64,000 nucleotides of DNA from Streptomyces rimosus. GTDB lineage: Bacteria > Actinomycetota > Actinomycetes > Streptomycetales > Streptomycetaceae. This document shows, in pieces, positions 8,701-16,281 of this stretch. The stretch covers positions 2,790,001 to 2,854,000 of the forward strand of contig NZ_CP023688.1 in NCBI RefSeq assembly GCF_008704655.1, written 5' to 3'. A model generated the notes under the pieces. It did no database searches and was not told the origin of the DNA. It worked only from the letters and a program-made list of their open reading frames with translations. Position 1 is the stretch's first letter, and each line of letters opens with the position of its first letter. Position numbers and translations under genes: made by a program.

Positions 8701-9452
8701 ACGAGAACAACGGGTACGACGCCAACGCGGGCAGCGCCTTCGGCGGCGCGCCGCAGCAGCAGGGCGCCGGGACCACCGGCGAGTTCGCCCTGCCCGCCGA
8801 CCTGCAGAGCGGGTCGCCGCAGGGCACCGGCGAGTTCGCGATGCCGCCCCAGGAGCGGGAGCGCCCGGCCGACGGCTCCGGCGACCTGCTCGGCGGCGGT
8901 TCGCCGGCCGGTCCGGGCGACGGCCGTACGCCGATCTTCGACACCATCGAGTCGAACTGGTTCAGCCACCCGGCGTCCGGCGCCTCCGTGCCGCAGCAGG
9001 CCGGTGACGAGCCGGCGGCCCCGACGGCGGAGCACTCCGAGGCACCGCCGCTGCCGCGCCGCGAGCCCGGCGCCGCGACCGGTGCCGCGTCCGGCGGTAC
9101 GTCCGGCGCGGGCCTGAGCCTGAACGGGGCCGGCGCCGACGACCGCGGCCAGTGGCGCGCCTCGCCCAACGACGAGCGCTGGCGGCAGGCGGAGCAGATC
9201 CGCCAGCCCGCCGCGGGCGGCGTCACCACCTCCGGGCTGCCCCGCCGCGTGCCGCGCGCCAACCTGGTCGCCGGCACCGCGCAGCAGCAGTCGAACCAGA
9301 CCGGTCCGCAGGTCTCGCGTGCGCCCGACGACGTACGCGGCCGTCTGACCAACCTTCGCCGGGGTATCCAGCAAGGCCGTTACCGGGCCGAGGAGAACGC
9401 CTCCACCGGCAACCACGGCGTTGTCGACCCCACTCACCAGCAGGAGCGTTAG
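5712..9452 (+). CDS. cvnA: conservon sensor-kinase-like protein CvnA (first conservon)
   Basis: This gene encodes 1246 aa. A basic N-terminus leads to a membrane helix (about residues 77-98, STRLVSLLALPVIAATTLGG), a long extracytoplasmic helical sensor region of the nitrate/nitrite-sensing (NIT) type, a second membrane helix (EAIINGALILLVLGISLVGAFVV), HAMP-like and helical segments (LFKLDHLATRMRRNGENLLVLAG) and an ATPase domain with N-box ELLENATSFSSP and G-box DTGIGLSPEDL. About 500 Gly/Pro-rich residues follow, with repeated GEFA(R/L/M)P units, then a conserved tail. It is the first gene of a complete A-B-C-D conservon. Family knowledge places it as membrane sensor of a GTPase signalling complex. 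The start GTG 5712 has AGAGG upstream. Confidence 0.93.
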   Translation: MQGRFKRDGSPQARQGQGEAAADPELRGGSDRASSPQHGPRTGPAAGGDSADGAAPKPAKDAKEPSGPGARIAMRNWRISTRLVSLLALPVIAATTLGGMRINTSLENIDQLDKMQLLTEMTRQATELASALQVERDKSAGPIAGSGNIKDDANVVAPREATDRAKLAFNKATGSVQRDDPAMAGVQATLLDIGRQLNTLNEIRNNAYKDADNSARTVSSYNQLITSLLALSQDMAQATSNPEMIRSTRALAAFSSAKEYASMQRAIVSAGLAHKGGAQLSSNDRLAGRTAEDNEKAARDRFSQISEGASDLTKGLDGNNDDIKAAVAFAHRAFASDNGIRSEDYKYLDWYDTDTVKIEEMSKIESSLLSQMEQTSRELRNDATREAIINGALILLVLGISLVGAFVVSRSMVRSLRRLQDTAQKVSQERLPELVKQLSESDPQDVDTSVESVGVHSRDEIGKVAAAFDDVHREAVRLASEQALLRGNVNAMFTNLSRRSQGLIQRQLSLISELESREADPDQLSSLFKLDHLATRMRRNGENLLVLAGEEPGRRWTRPVPLVDVLRAAASEVEQYERIELSAVPQTEVAGRVVNDLVHLLAELLENATSFSSPQTKVKVTGHALPDGRVLVEIHDTGIGLSPEDLSAINERLASPPTVDVSVSRRMGLFVVGRLSLRHGIRIQLRPSDSGGTTALVMLPVDVAQGGKKPQPGKGGPGAGHGEGKPSTPNASANRLAGLQPRGQVGAGGARPALPGRGGPGGPGGQGGPGAGAFGAPGGRTGNPPAGPAKSTPNTGQMGDGRPALPTRGAPAGANAGAGAGDTSQMPTVAPPTGAPRHDERPQLPQRGAAAELTGGADAGDAPQPGTTSWGARRERGAADDWPMAPRQEQDRPRGHEEPETGAFARPAAGGPGDTAEFARPDFDAPPPAVGGTQGRGPGDTGEFARPDAFGTGAPQHGEQTTGEYALPADLRSESPQGPGDTGQFARPEAGFGDRSYENNGYDANAGSAFGGAPQQQGAGTTGEFALPADLQSGSPQGTGEFAMPPQERERPADGSGDLLGGGSPAGPGDGRTPIFDTIESNWFSHPASGASVPQQAGDEPAAPTAEHSEAPPLPRREPGAATGAASGGTSGAGLSLNGAGADDRGQWRASPNDERWRQAEQIRQPAAGGVTTSGLPRRVPRANLVAGTAQQQSNQTGPQVSRAPDDVRGRLTNLRRGIQQGRYRAEENASTGNHGVVDPTHQQER

Positions 9453-9875
9453 TTGAGTCCGATGAGCCAGGCGGCGCAGAATCTGAACTGGTTGATCACC
9501 AACTTCGTGGACAACACCCCCGGGGTGTCCCACACGGTGGTGGTCTCCGCGGACGGACTGCTCCTCGCCATGTCCGAGGGCTTCCCGCGCGACCGGGCCG
9601 ACCAGCTGGCCGCGGTGGCGTCCGGGCTGACCTCGCTGACCTCCGGTGCGTCCCGCATCTTCGAGGGCGGCGCGGTCAACCAGACCGTGGTGGAGATGGA
9701 GCGCGGTTTCCTCTTCATCATGTCCATCTCGGACGGATCGTCGCTGGCCGTACTGGCGCACCCGGAGTGCGACATCGGCCTCGTCGGTTACGAGATGGCC
9801 CTGCTGGTCGACCGCGCAGGCACGGTGCTCACACCGGACCTGCGCGCCGAGCTCCAGGGCAGCCTGCTGCACTGA
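9453..9875 (+). CDS. cvnB: conservon roadblock/LC7 protein CvnB (first conservon)
   Basis: This gene encodes 140 aa, starting at TTG 9453 directly after the cvnA stop, with AGGAG 6 nt upstream; an ATG at 9462 is too far from that site. It is a single roadblock/LC7 domain, with NWLITNFVDNTPGVSHTVVVSADGLLLAMS at the start and HPECDIGLVGYEMALLV near the end. Roadblock proteins bind or regulate small GTPases, here presumably CvnD. The copy in the second conservon differs at only a few residues, and their 3' halves are nearly identical in DNA. Confidence 0.95.
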   Translation: MSPMSQAAQNLNWLITNFVDNTPGVSHTVVVSADGLLLAMSEGFPRDRADQLAAVASGLTSLTSGASRIFEGGAVNQTVVEMERGFLFIMSISDGSSLAVLAHPECDIGLVGYEMALLVDRAGTVLTPDLRAELQGSLLH

Positions 9876-9972
9876 GTCCCGCCGAACGTCACGACCCGAC
9901 CCACCGCCCACCGTGCCGCACCCCCCACCGGCCCAACCCGACGACAGTCAGTTGTCCCGTCCGGAGGACCCC

Positions 9973-10383
9973 ATGACCCCGCCACCTGCCTCGCCCGGCC
10001 CGTACGGCGCCTACAGCCAAGCGCCGTACGGGGGCGAAGGTGACCAGCCGCTGGTCCGCCCGTACGCCATGACCGGGGGACGGACCCGGCCGCGCTACCA
10101 GCTCGCCATCGAGGCGCTGGTCAGCACGACCGCCGACCCGTCCCAGCTGCCCGGCCTGCTGCCGGAGCACCAGCGCATCTGCCACCTGACCCGCGAGGTG
10201 AAGTCGGTCGCCGAGGTCTCGGCGCTGCTGCACATCCCGCTGGGAGTGGCCCGGATCCTGGTCGCGGACCTGGCGGAGGCCGGCATGGTGGCGATCCACC
10301 AGCCGGGCGGCAGCACCGAGGCCGGCGGTACGCCCGACGTGACGCTGCTGGAAAGGGTGCTCAGTGGACTTCGCAAGCTCTGA
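9973..10383 (+). CDS. cvnC: conservon DUF742 protein CvnC (first conservon)
   Basis: This gene encodes 136 aa from ATG 9973 with GGAGG 7 nt upstream. A short Pro/Tyr-rich head precedes the DUF742 domain: PLVRPYAMTGGRTRPRYQLAIEALV, then a winged-helix-like region with PEHQRICHLTREVKSVAEVSALL and LGVARILVADLAEAGMVAIHQPG, and the conserved end LLERVLSGLRKL. Its last 20 nt overlap the GTG start of the GTPase gene, indicating coupled translation. The role in the complex is inferred from the conservon family. Confidence 0.94.
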   Translation: MTPPPASPGPYGAYSQAPYGGEGDQPLVRPYAMTGGRTRPRYQLAIEALVSTTADPSQLPGLLPEHQRICHLTREVKSVAEVSALLHIPLGVARILVADLAEAGMVAIHQPGGSTEAGGTPDVTLLERVLSGLRKL

Positions 10384-10963
10384 CGGAGCCGGGCCCGCCA
10401 CCGGTCAGGGCGGCGGGTCCACCACCTCCGCGAAGATCGTGGTGGCGGGCGGCTTCGGCGTGGGCAAGACCACGTTCGTCGGGGCCGTCTCGGAGATCAA
10501 CCCGCTGCGTACGGAGGCCGTGATGACCTCCGCCTCGGCGGGGATCGACGACCTGAGCCATGTCCAGGACAAGACCACGACGACCGTGGCGATGGACTTC
10601 GGCCGCATCACGCTGGACCAGGACCTGATCCTGTACCTGTTCGGCACCCCCGGCCAGGACCGCTTCTGGTTCATGTGGGACGACCTCGTCCGCGGCGCCA
10701 TCGGCGCCGTCGTCCTGGTCGACACCCGCCGCCTCGCCGACTGCTTCCCCGCCGTCGACTACTTCGAAAACAGCGGCCTGCCCTTCGTCATCGCCCTCAA
10801 CGGCTTCGACGGACACCAGCCCTACACCCCCGACGAAGTACGCGAAGCACTCCAGATCGGCCCCGATGCACCGATCATCACCACCGACGCACGCCACCGC
10901 AGCGAAGCCAAGAGCGCCCTCATCACCCTCGTCGAACACGCCCTCATGGCCCGCCTGAAGTGA
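10364..10963 (+). CDS. cvnD: conservon GTPase CvnD (first conservon)
   Basis: This gene encodes 199 aa from GTG 10364. A short Gly-rich head is followed by a P-loop GTPase domain: Walker A GGFGVGKTTFVGAVSEI, switch region KTTTTVAMDFGRITL, G3 LFGTPGQDRFWFMWDDLV and a NGFDG element near the usual NKxD position. It belongs to the Ras-like ATP/GTP-binding proteins that close each conservon and is the presumed signalling output. From 10586 to 10957 it is almost identical in DNA to the second conservon's GTPase gene. No clear T-tract terminator follows before the next conservon. Confidence 0.95.
   Translation: MDFASSDGAGPATGQGGGSTTSAKIVVAGGFGVGKTTFVGAVSEINPLRTEAVMTSASAGIDDLSHVQDKTTTTVAMDFGRITLDQDLILYLFGTPGQDRFWFMWDDLVRGAIGAVVLVDTRRLADCFPAVDYFENSGLPFVIALNGFDGHQPYTPDEVREALQIGPDAPIITTDARHRSEAKSALITLVEHALMARLK
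10586..10957 (+). repeat. near-identical tract shared by the two cvnD genes, copy 1
   Basis: By direct comparison, these 372 bp match 15885-16256 at a constant offset of 5299, with mismatches only at 10867/16166 and 10891/16190, both silent. Flanking sequence in the same genes is visibly more divergent, and the last codon before the stop also differs. A gene conversion tract is the simplest reading. Confidence 0.9.
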
Positions 10964-11385
10964 CCTTCCGAAGTCGCCTCGCCCACGGGTAAGTTGCCCC
11001 GGGCGACGAGAAGACCGGACCGGCGCCCCCGGGCGCCGGAAAGGTCGCGGGCGCACACCGGTTCCCGTACGCCGTCACGGGATCTGTGTCCTTGGCCACG
11101 CCGCCCCGCGCGTTCATAACGTTTCGACAGAGAATTCGCCCGCCGCGGACACCCGGCGCGCACACGCGGCTCCGCTGTGCGCACATTTCTCTCGCCTTTT
11201 GCCGCCGCTCGCCCTTAACGCCCCTTTTATCTGCGCCGCTCAGCGCGTTGCTCCGCTTTTGCCCAGTGTTTGGAACGCACGGTCCTGACGTGCTGAAATT
11301 CGCTGAACTCCGGAGTAGTAAGGCCCCGAAGAAAACGGCACGGTGCAAAAGAGCGCGGTGCCGGCGCCGAGAGGTTGTTGGTCGA
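10964..11385. other. gene-free spacer between the two conservons
   Basis: These 420 bp hold no supported gene. GC-rich inverted repeats occur near 11015-11040, possibly a weak terminator of conservon 1. The stretch 11090-11340 is much richer in A/T than its surroundings, with several TTT runs, and probably carries the promoter of conservon 2. GAGAGG at 11369-11374 is the likely ribosome binding site for the next gene. An in-frame extension of cvnA up to 11086 is rejected because its residues have no family resemblance. Confidence 0.55.
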
Positions 11386-14300
11386 GTGAGGCGAAGCAGG
11401 TCGAGCCCCGAGCCGCAGGAACCGCGGCGGGGCAACTTCACGCCACCGTCGCACAGCGCGGCGCCGGCCCCCGGCACGGCCGAGAGCCAGGTCGCCACCG
11501 CCCCGGTGAGCGGCGGACGGTTCCGCCCGCGCAACTGGCGCGTGGCCACCCGGCTCAACGCGATCCTGCTCATCCCCGTACTCGTCGCCCTGGTCTTCGG
11601 CGGCCTGCGCGTCAACAGCTCGGTCGAGACCTGGCAGGAAGCCCGGGACGCCGAGAACACCGCGAAGCTGGTACGGGCCGCCGCCGCCTACAGCCACGCC
11701 ATCATCGACGAGCGCGACCGCACCGCCGAGCCGCTGCTCTCCGGCAAGCGCGACGACGCGGCCGTACGCGAGGCACGCACGGCGACCGACACCGCGGCGC
11801 AGGCGTTCCACGCCGCGGTCAAGGAGATGCCCGACAAGGACGGCCTCAAGCGCCGCCTGGCCGCCTTCCAGAAGGCCGAGCCGGGCCTGCAGAAGCTGCG
11901 CGAGGCCGCCTACACCCCGCAGCTGCCCGGTGTGCAGACCGAAGAGGGCTACGTCGCCATCCAGCACCCGCTGATGGAGTTCGCCAACGAGCTGGGCCTG
12001 GGCACCGGCAACATCACCTCCTACGGCCGCACGGTCTACGCCGTCTCGCTGGCCAAGGCCGCCGAGTCGCTCACCCGCTCCATCGGCACCCACCTGCTGG
12101 TCGACCCGGCGTCCCCGCAGGGCGGCAAGGAGCACAAGAAGCAGCTGACCGCGTTCGCCTCGTACAAGTACCTGGAGAACATCGCCATCGGCGAATACAC
12201 CTCCGGCGGTACCCCCGAGGACGTCCAGCGGCTGAAGGACGACGCGGCCAAGCTCAAGCAGCGGGGCGCGCAGGAGGTCGCCAAGGCGCGCGAGCGCGCG
12301 GAGACCGCGGGCCGGCCGTTCAAGGCGCCGCCGGCCTTCGACGCGATGGTGAACGCCATCGCCTCCGGCGCCTCGCCGCAGCAGCTCGCGGCGCAGGGCA
12401 TCACGCCGGAGAGCTGGTTCACCGCGGCCACCGGCACGTTCGACATGTACCGGGCCATCGAGAAGGACCTCGCCGACAAGGCGGTGGACGAGGCGGCCGC
12501 GATCTCCTCGGACGCCCAGCGGTCCACCTTCGTCGACTCCGCGATCGTGATCGCCGCGCTGGTCATCGCCTTCCTGGTGGCGGGCATGATGGCGCGGCGG
12601 ATGAGCCGGAACATGAGCCGGCTGCGCACGGCGGCCTTCGGCATCGCCGAGCAGCGGCTGCCGAGCCTGGTCGACCAGCTCTCCCGTACGGACCCGGGCC
12701 GCGTGGACACCCGCGTACAGCCCATCCCGATCCACACCACCGACGAGATCGGCGAGGTGGCCCGCGCCTTCGACCAGGTGCACCGGGAGGCGGTCCGGCT
12801 CGCCGCCGAGCAGGCGCTGCTGCGCGGCAACGTCAACGCGATCTTCACCAACCTCTCGCAGCGCAACCAGGGCCTGATCGAGCGCCAGCTCACCCTGATC
12901 ACCGAGCTGGAGAACAACGAGGCCGACCCGGACCAGCTGGAGAACCTCTTCCGGATGGACCACCTGGCCACCCGTATGCGGCGCAACGGCGAGAACCTCC
13001 TCATTCTCGCGGGCGAGGAGCCGGGCCAGCGCTGGAACCAGCCGGTGCCGCTGATCGACGTGCTGCGCGCGGCGACCTCCGAGGTCGAGTCGTACGAGCG
13101 AATAGAGCTGTCCGGCGTGCCGGACGGCGACATCCACGGCACCGCCGTGACCGACCTCGTGCACCTGCTCTCCGAGCTACTGGAGAACGCCACCACGTTC
13201 TCCTCGCCGCAGACCAAGGTGCGGGTCGCCGCCACCCGGCTGCCGGACGGCCGGGTCATGATCGAGATCCACGACAAGGGCATCGGGCTGACCCCCGAGG
13301 ACTTCGCGGACATCAACCACAAGCTGGCCAACCCGCCGACCGTGGACGCCTCGGTCTCCCAGCGCATGGGCCTGTTCGTGGTCGGCCGCCTCGCCGACCG
13401 GCACGGCATCCGCGTCCAGCTGCGCCCGTCCGGCGAGCAGGCCGGCACCACCTCCCTCGTCATGCTCCCCGAGGCCATCACCCACGGCGGTGGCGGCGAG
13501 GAGGGCTACGACGACGACTTCACGGTCTCCCGGATCGTCCCCGAGCACGAGCAGGGCGGATACGCCGGCGACGGCCGCTCGGCCGCGGAACTCGGCTTCG
13601 ACGAGTCCGGTTTCGGGCAGCAGGGCGGCGCCACGCCGCTCGACCCGGTCAACCGCTCGCTGCTGCGCGAGGAGCGCCGGGCGGCGCTGGAGGCGCAGGC
13701 CGGTGGCGCGGGCGCCCAGAACCGGGCGCACGATCCCGCGCAGCAGCCGTACCAGGACCTGTCGGGACAGCCGTACCAGGATCCGTCGGCACAGCTGTTC
13801 CAGGACCCGGCGCAGCACGGTGGCGCGGGGTACGGGAACCAGCCGGGACAGCCGTATGCGGAACCTGGGCACGGGGCGTACGACGCCGGGCAGCCGCTGG
13901 GCCAGGGACTTGCCGAAGTCGGTCGCGACGAGGCCGCCGGCCAGCAGCCGTACGTGCCGTACGAGACGCGGCCGCGGGACGACTGGCCCGAAAACGGAGC
14001 GTACACCGGCTATTCGGGCCCGGAAACGGAATCGGACCGGAATCCGTCGGCCGCTCCCGCGGACAGCCCGGACCGCGTAGCATTCGAGCGTCCGGATCCC
14101 ACCCCGAACGACGCCCCGTCGCTGACCGACGCCGGCCTTCCGCGCCGCGGAGCCGGCCAGCCGCAGGCTCAGCAGCAGTGGCAGCCGTTCGAGGAGGCGT
14201 CCTCCAGGCCCCGGGCCCAGGAGGACCCGGCGGCCGCCCCGCAGGGGAACGCGCCGGAGTCCGGTTCGGACGGCTCCGAGTGGCGCTCGGCCAACGACGA

Positions 14301-14583
14301 GCGCTGGCAGCGGGCGGAGCGGCTGCGCGAGCCGAAGGCGGGCGGAGTCACTTCCTCCGGTCTGCCCCGGCGGGTGCCCAAGGCCAACCTGGTCGAGGGC
14401 ACGGCGGAGCAGAGCCCGCAGGGCGGCCCGCAGGTCTCCCGCGCTCCGGAGGACGTCCGCGGCCGGCTGAGCAACCTGCGGCGCGGGGTCCAGCAGGGAC
14501 GCAACGTGGGCACGGACCAGGAGGTCCCCCAGAATGACCAACAGGGCTTCGGCCCCGGCAGCACCTACGATCAGGAGCGTTAG
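11386..14583 (+). CDS. cvnA: conservon sensor-kinase-like protein CvnA (second conservon)
   Basis: This gene encodes 1065 aa from GTG 11386, giving the family-typical start VRRSRSSPEPQEPRRGNFTP. The membrane helix TRLNAILLIPVLVALVFGGL lies near residue 60. A NIT-like sensor region, a second helix (FVDSAIVIAALVIAFLVAGMMA), a HAMP/helical linker with LFRMDHLATRMRRNGENLLILAG and an ATPase domain (ELLENATTFSSP, DKGIGLTPEDF) follow. The C-terminal third is low complexity with repeated QPYQD/QLFQD units and ends in the same conserved tail as the first CvnA. The sensor regions of the two CvnA proteins are clearly different, so they probably sense different signals through similar downstream parts. 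Confidence 0.93.
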   Translation: MRRSRSSPEPQEPRRGNFTPPSHSAAPAPGTAESQVATAPVSGGRFRPRNWRVATRLNAILLIPVLVALVFGGLRVNSSVETWQEARDAENTAKLVRAAAAYSHAIIDERDRTAEPLLSGKRDDAAVREARTATDTAAQAFHAAVKEMPDKDGLKRRLAAFQKAEPGLQKLREAAYTPQLPGVQTEEGYVAIQHPLMEFANELGLGTGNITSYGRTVYAVSLAKAAESLTRSIGTHLLVDPASPQGGKEHKKQLTAFASYKYLENIAIGEYTSGGTPEDVQRLKDDAAKLKQRGAQEVAKARERAETAGRPFKAPPAFDAMVNAIASGASPQQLAAQGITPESWFTAATGTFDMYRAIEKDLADKAVDEAAAISSDAQRSTFVDSAIVIAALVIAFLVAGMMARRMSRNMSRLRTAAFGIAEQRLPSLVDQLSRTDPGRVDTRVQPIPIHTTDEIGEVARAFDQVHREAVRLAAEQALLRGNVNAIFTNLSQRNQGLIERQLTLITELENNEADPDQLENLFRMDHLATRMRRNGENLLILAGEEPGQRWNQPVPLIDVLRAATSEVESYERIELSGVPDGDIHGTAVTDLVHLLSELLENATTFSSPQTKVRVAATRLPDGRVMIEIHDKGIGLTPEDFADINHKLANPPTVDASVSQRMGLFVVGRLADRHGIRVQLRPSGEQAGTTSLVMLPEAITHGGGGEEGYDDDFTVSRIVPEHEQGGYAGDGRSAAELGFDESGFGQQGGATPLDPVNRSLLREERRAALEAQAGGAGAQNRAHDPAQQPYQDLSGQPYQDPSAQLFQDPAQHGGAGYGNQPGQPYAEPGHGAYDAGQPLGQGLAEVGRDEAAGQQPYVPYETRPRDDWPENGAYTGYSGPETESDRNPSAAPADSPDRVAFERPDPTPNDAPSLTDAGLPRRGAGQPQAQQQWQPFEEASSRPRAQEDPAAAPQGNAPESGSDGSEWRSANDERWQRAERLREPKAGGVTSSGLPRRVPKANLVEGTAEQSPQGGPQVSRAPEDVRGRLSNLRRGVQQGRNVGTDQEVPQNDQQGFGPGSTYDQER

Positions 14584-14584
14584 T

Positions 14585-15007
14585 GTGAGCCCGATGAGCC
14601 AGGCGGCGCAGAACCTGAACTGGTTGATCACCAACTTCGTGGACAACACCCCCGGTGTGTCCCACACGGTCGTGGTCTCCGCGGACGGTCTCCTCCTCGC
14701 CATGTCCGAGGGCTTCCCTCGGGACAGAGCCGATCAGTTGGCGGCGGTGGCCTCCGGCCTCACCTCGCTGACCTCCGGCGCCTCCCGCATCTTCGAAGGC
14801 GGGAGCGTCAATCAGACCGTGGTGGAGATGGAGCGCGGCTTCCTCTTCATCATGTCCGTCTCCGACGGATCGTCGCTGGCCGTACTGGCGCACCCGGAGT
14901 GCGACATCGGCCTCGTCGGTTACGAGATGGCCCTGCTGGTCGACCGCGCGGGCACGGTGCTCACACCGGACCTGCGCGCGGAACTGCAGGGCAGCCTTCT
15001 CAACTAG
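14585..15007 (+). CDS. cvnB: conservon roadblock/LC7 protein CvnB (second conservon)
   Basis: This gene encodes 140 aa from GTG 14585, one base after the cvnA stop, with AGGAG 8 nt upstream. It is a roadblock/LC7 domain almost identical to the first copy; visible changes include GGS for GGA in FEGG(A/S)VNQ, MSV for MSI and a final N for H. DNA between about 14865 and 14985 is nearly identical to 9733-9853. It presumably bridges CvnA and CvnD of this conservon, and cross-talk with the first conservon is plausible given the similarity. Confidence 0.95.
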   Translation: MSPMSQAAQNLNWLITNFVDNTPGVSHTVVVSADGLLLAMSEGFPRDRADQLAAVASGLTSLTSGASRIFEGGSVNQTVVEMERGFLFIMSVSDGSSLAVLAHPECDIGLVGYEMALLVDRAGTVLTPDLRAELQGSLLN

Positions 15008-15091
15008 CAGACAGGCAGTGCGTTTCCCGCCACCGCGCCGTAGGGTGCGGTGGCGCGACCGGCGTCAGATTGGCAAGTTGAAGGAGGAGAC

Positions 15092-15703
15092 GTGGCAACG
15101 CCCCCGAGCGGATACCCGTACGGCTCCGGACAGCAGTCCGGGCCCCAGGGCGAGCACCGGCACAACCCCTTCAACTTTCCTTCCGCGCCCAGCCGTCGGC
15201 AGCAGCAGCCGCCGCAGCCCCAGCAGCCGTACCAGCAGCGGCCGTACGACTCCCGGCAGCCGTACGAGCCGTCGCCGTACGAGCAGCCGCGGGCACCGCG
15301 CGTCCAGCCGGTACCGCCCCGGCAGCGGCGCAACGGGCCGTCGGCCCCCACGGGGGGCGCGCACAACCCGCTTGTGCGCCCGTACGCGATGACCGGGGGC
15401 CGGACCCGGCCGCGCTACCAGCTCGCCATCGAGGCACTGGTCAGCACGACCGCCGATCCCGCCCGGCTGCAGGGCCAACTGCCGGAGCACCAGCGCATCT
15501 GCCACCTCTGCCGCGAGATCAAGTCAGTGGCCGAGATCTCGGCCCTCCTCTCCATCCCCCTCGGCGTCGCCCGAATCCTCGTCGCCGACCTGGCGGAGGC
15601 CGGACTCGTCGCCATCCATCAGCCCGGCGGGGACGAGACCGCCGGCGGACAGCCAGATGTGACACTGCTCGAAAGGGTGCTCAGTGGACTTCGCAAGCTC
15701 TAG
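15092..15703 (+). CDS. cvnC: conservon DUF742 protein CvnC (second conservon)
   Basis: This gene encodes 203 aa from GTG 15092, with AAGGAGGAGAC immediately upstream, the strongest site in the conservon. The first 85 or so residues are a low-complexity Gln/Pro/Tyr segment (repeats of QPY and PYDS/PYEP), much longer than in the first CvnC. The DUF742 domain follows (NPLVRPYAMTGGRTRPRYQLA, PEHQRICHLCREIKSVAEISALL, LGVARILVADLAEAGLVAIHQPG) and ends LSGLRKL. The gene overlaps cvnD by 20 nt as in the first conservon. The long disordered head is the main structural difference between the two C proteins. Confidence 0.94.
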   Translation: MATPPSGYPYGSGQQSGPQGEHRHNPFNFPSAPSRRQQQPPQPQQPYQQRPYDSRQPYEPSPYEQPRAPRVQPVPPRQRRNGPSAPTGGAHNPLVRPYAMTGGRTRPRYQLAIEALVSTTADPARLQGQLPEHQRICHLCREIKSVAEISALLSIPLGVARILVADLAEAGLVAIHQPGGDETAGGQPDVTLLERVLSGLRKL

Positions 15704-16262
15704 CGGTGCAGCCCGCTCCACCACCTCCGCGAAGATCGTGGTGGCGGGCGGCTTCGGCGTGGGCAAGACCACGTTCGTCGGGGCCGTCTCAGAGATCAAC
15801 CCGCTGCGCACCGAAGCCGTGATGACCTCGGCGTCGGCCGGCATCGACGACCTCACGCACGCGCCGGACAAGACCACCACCACGGTGGCGATGGACTTCG
15901 GCCGCATCACGCTGGACCAGGACCTGATCCTGTACCTGTTCGGCACCCCCGGCCAGGACCGCTTCTGGTTCATGTGGGACGACCTCGTCCGCGGCGCCAT
16001 CGGCGCCGTCGTCCTGGTCGACACCCGCCGCCTCGCCGACTGCTTCCCCGCCGTCGACTACTTCGAAAACAGCGGCCTGCCCTTCGTCATCGCCCTCAAC
16101 GGCTTCGACGGACACCAGCCCTACACCCCCGACGAAGTACGCGAAGCACTCCAGATCGGCCCCGACGCACCGATCATCACCACCGACGCCCGCCACCGCA
16201 GCGAAGCCAAGAGCGCCCTCATCACCCTCGTCGAACACGCCCTCATGGCCCGCCTGCGCTGA
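15684..16262 (+). CDS. cvnD: conservon GTPase CvnD (second conservon)
   Basis: This gene encodes 192 aa from GTG 15684. It has the same P-loop GTPase as the first conservon (GGFGVGKTTF, TPGQDRFWFMWDDL, NGFDG), but its head before the domain is shorter. The C-terminal 124 residues differ from the other copy only at the last residue (R for K). A perfect hairpin with a T-tract follows 20 bp after the stop, so transcription of the second conservon ends here. No cytochrome P450 (CvnE) gene is attached to either conservon. Confidence 0.95.
   Translation: MDFASSSGAARSTTSAKIVVAGGFGVGKTTFVGAVSEINPLRTEAVMTSASAGIDDLTHAPDKTTTTVAMDFGRITLDQDLILYLFGTPGQDRFWFMWDDLVRGAIGAVVLVDTRRLADCFPAVDYFENSGLPFVIALNGFDGHQPYTPDEVREALQIGPDAPIITTDARHRSEAKSALITLVEHALMARLR
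15885..16256 (+). repeat. near-identical tract shared by the two cvnD genes, copy 2
   Basis: This is the partner of 10586-10957, with 370 of 372 bases identical. Both mismatches are silent third-position changes. Confidence 0.9.
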
Positions 16263-16281
16263 CCGGCCCCTCGACGCGACA

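Noticed and set aside
5709..9911. A 1400-residue reading frame on the minus strand across the first conservon
   Set aside because: It is antisense to cvnA/cvnB, with a repetitive Arg/Gly/Val composition expected of a GC-rich shadow frame and no domain.
11086..11385. N-terminal extension of the second CvnA by 100 residues
   Set aside because: The region is AT-rich promoter-like DNA; GTG 11386 gives the start typical of the family (RRSRSSPEPQ).
10364..16262. Assembly duplication as the cause of two similar conservons
   Set aside because: CvnA sensors, CvnC heads and intergenic regions differ widely; only short tracts are identical, which fits conversion rather than a misassembled duplicate.
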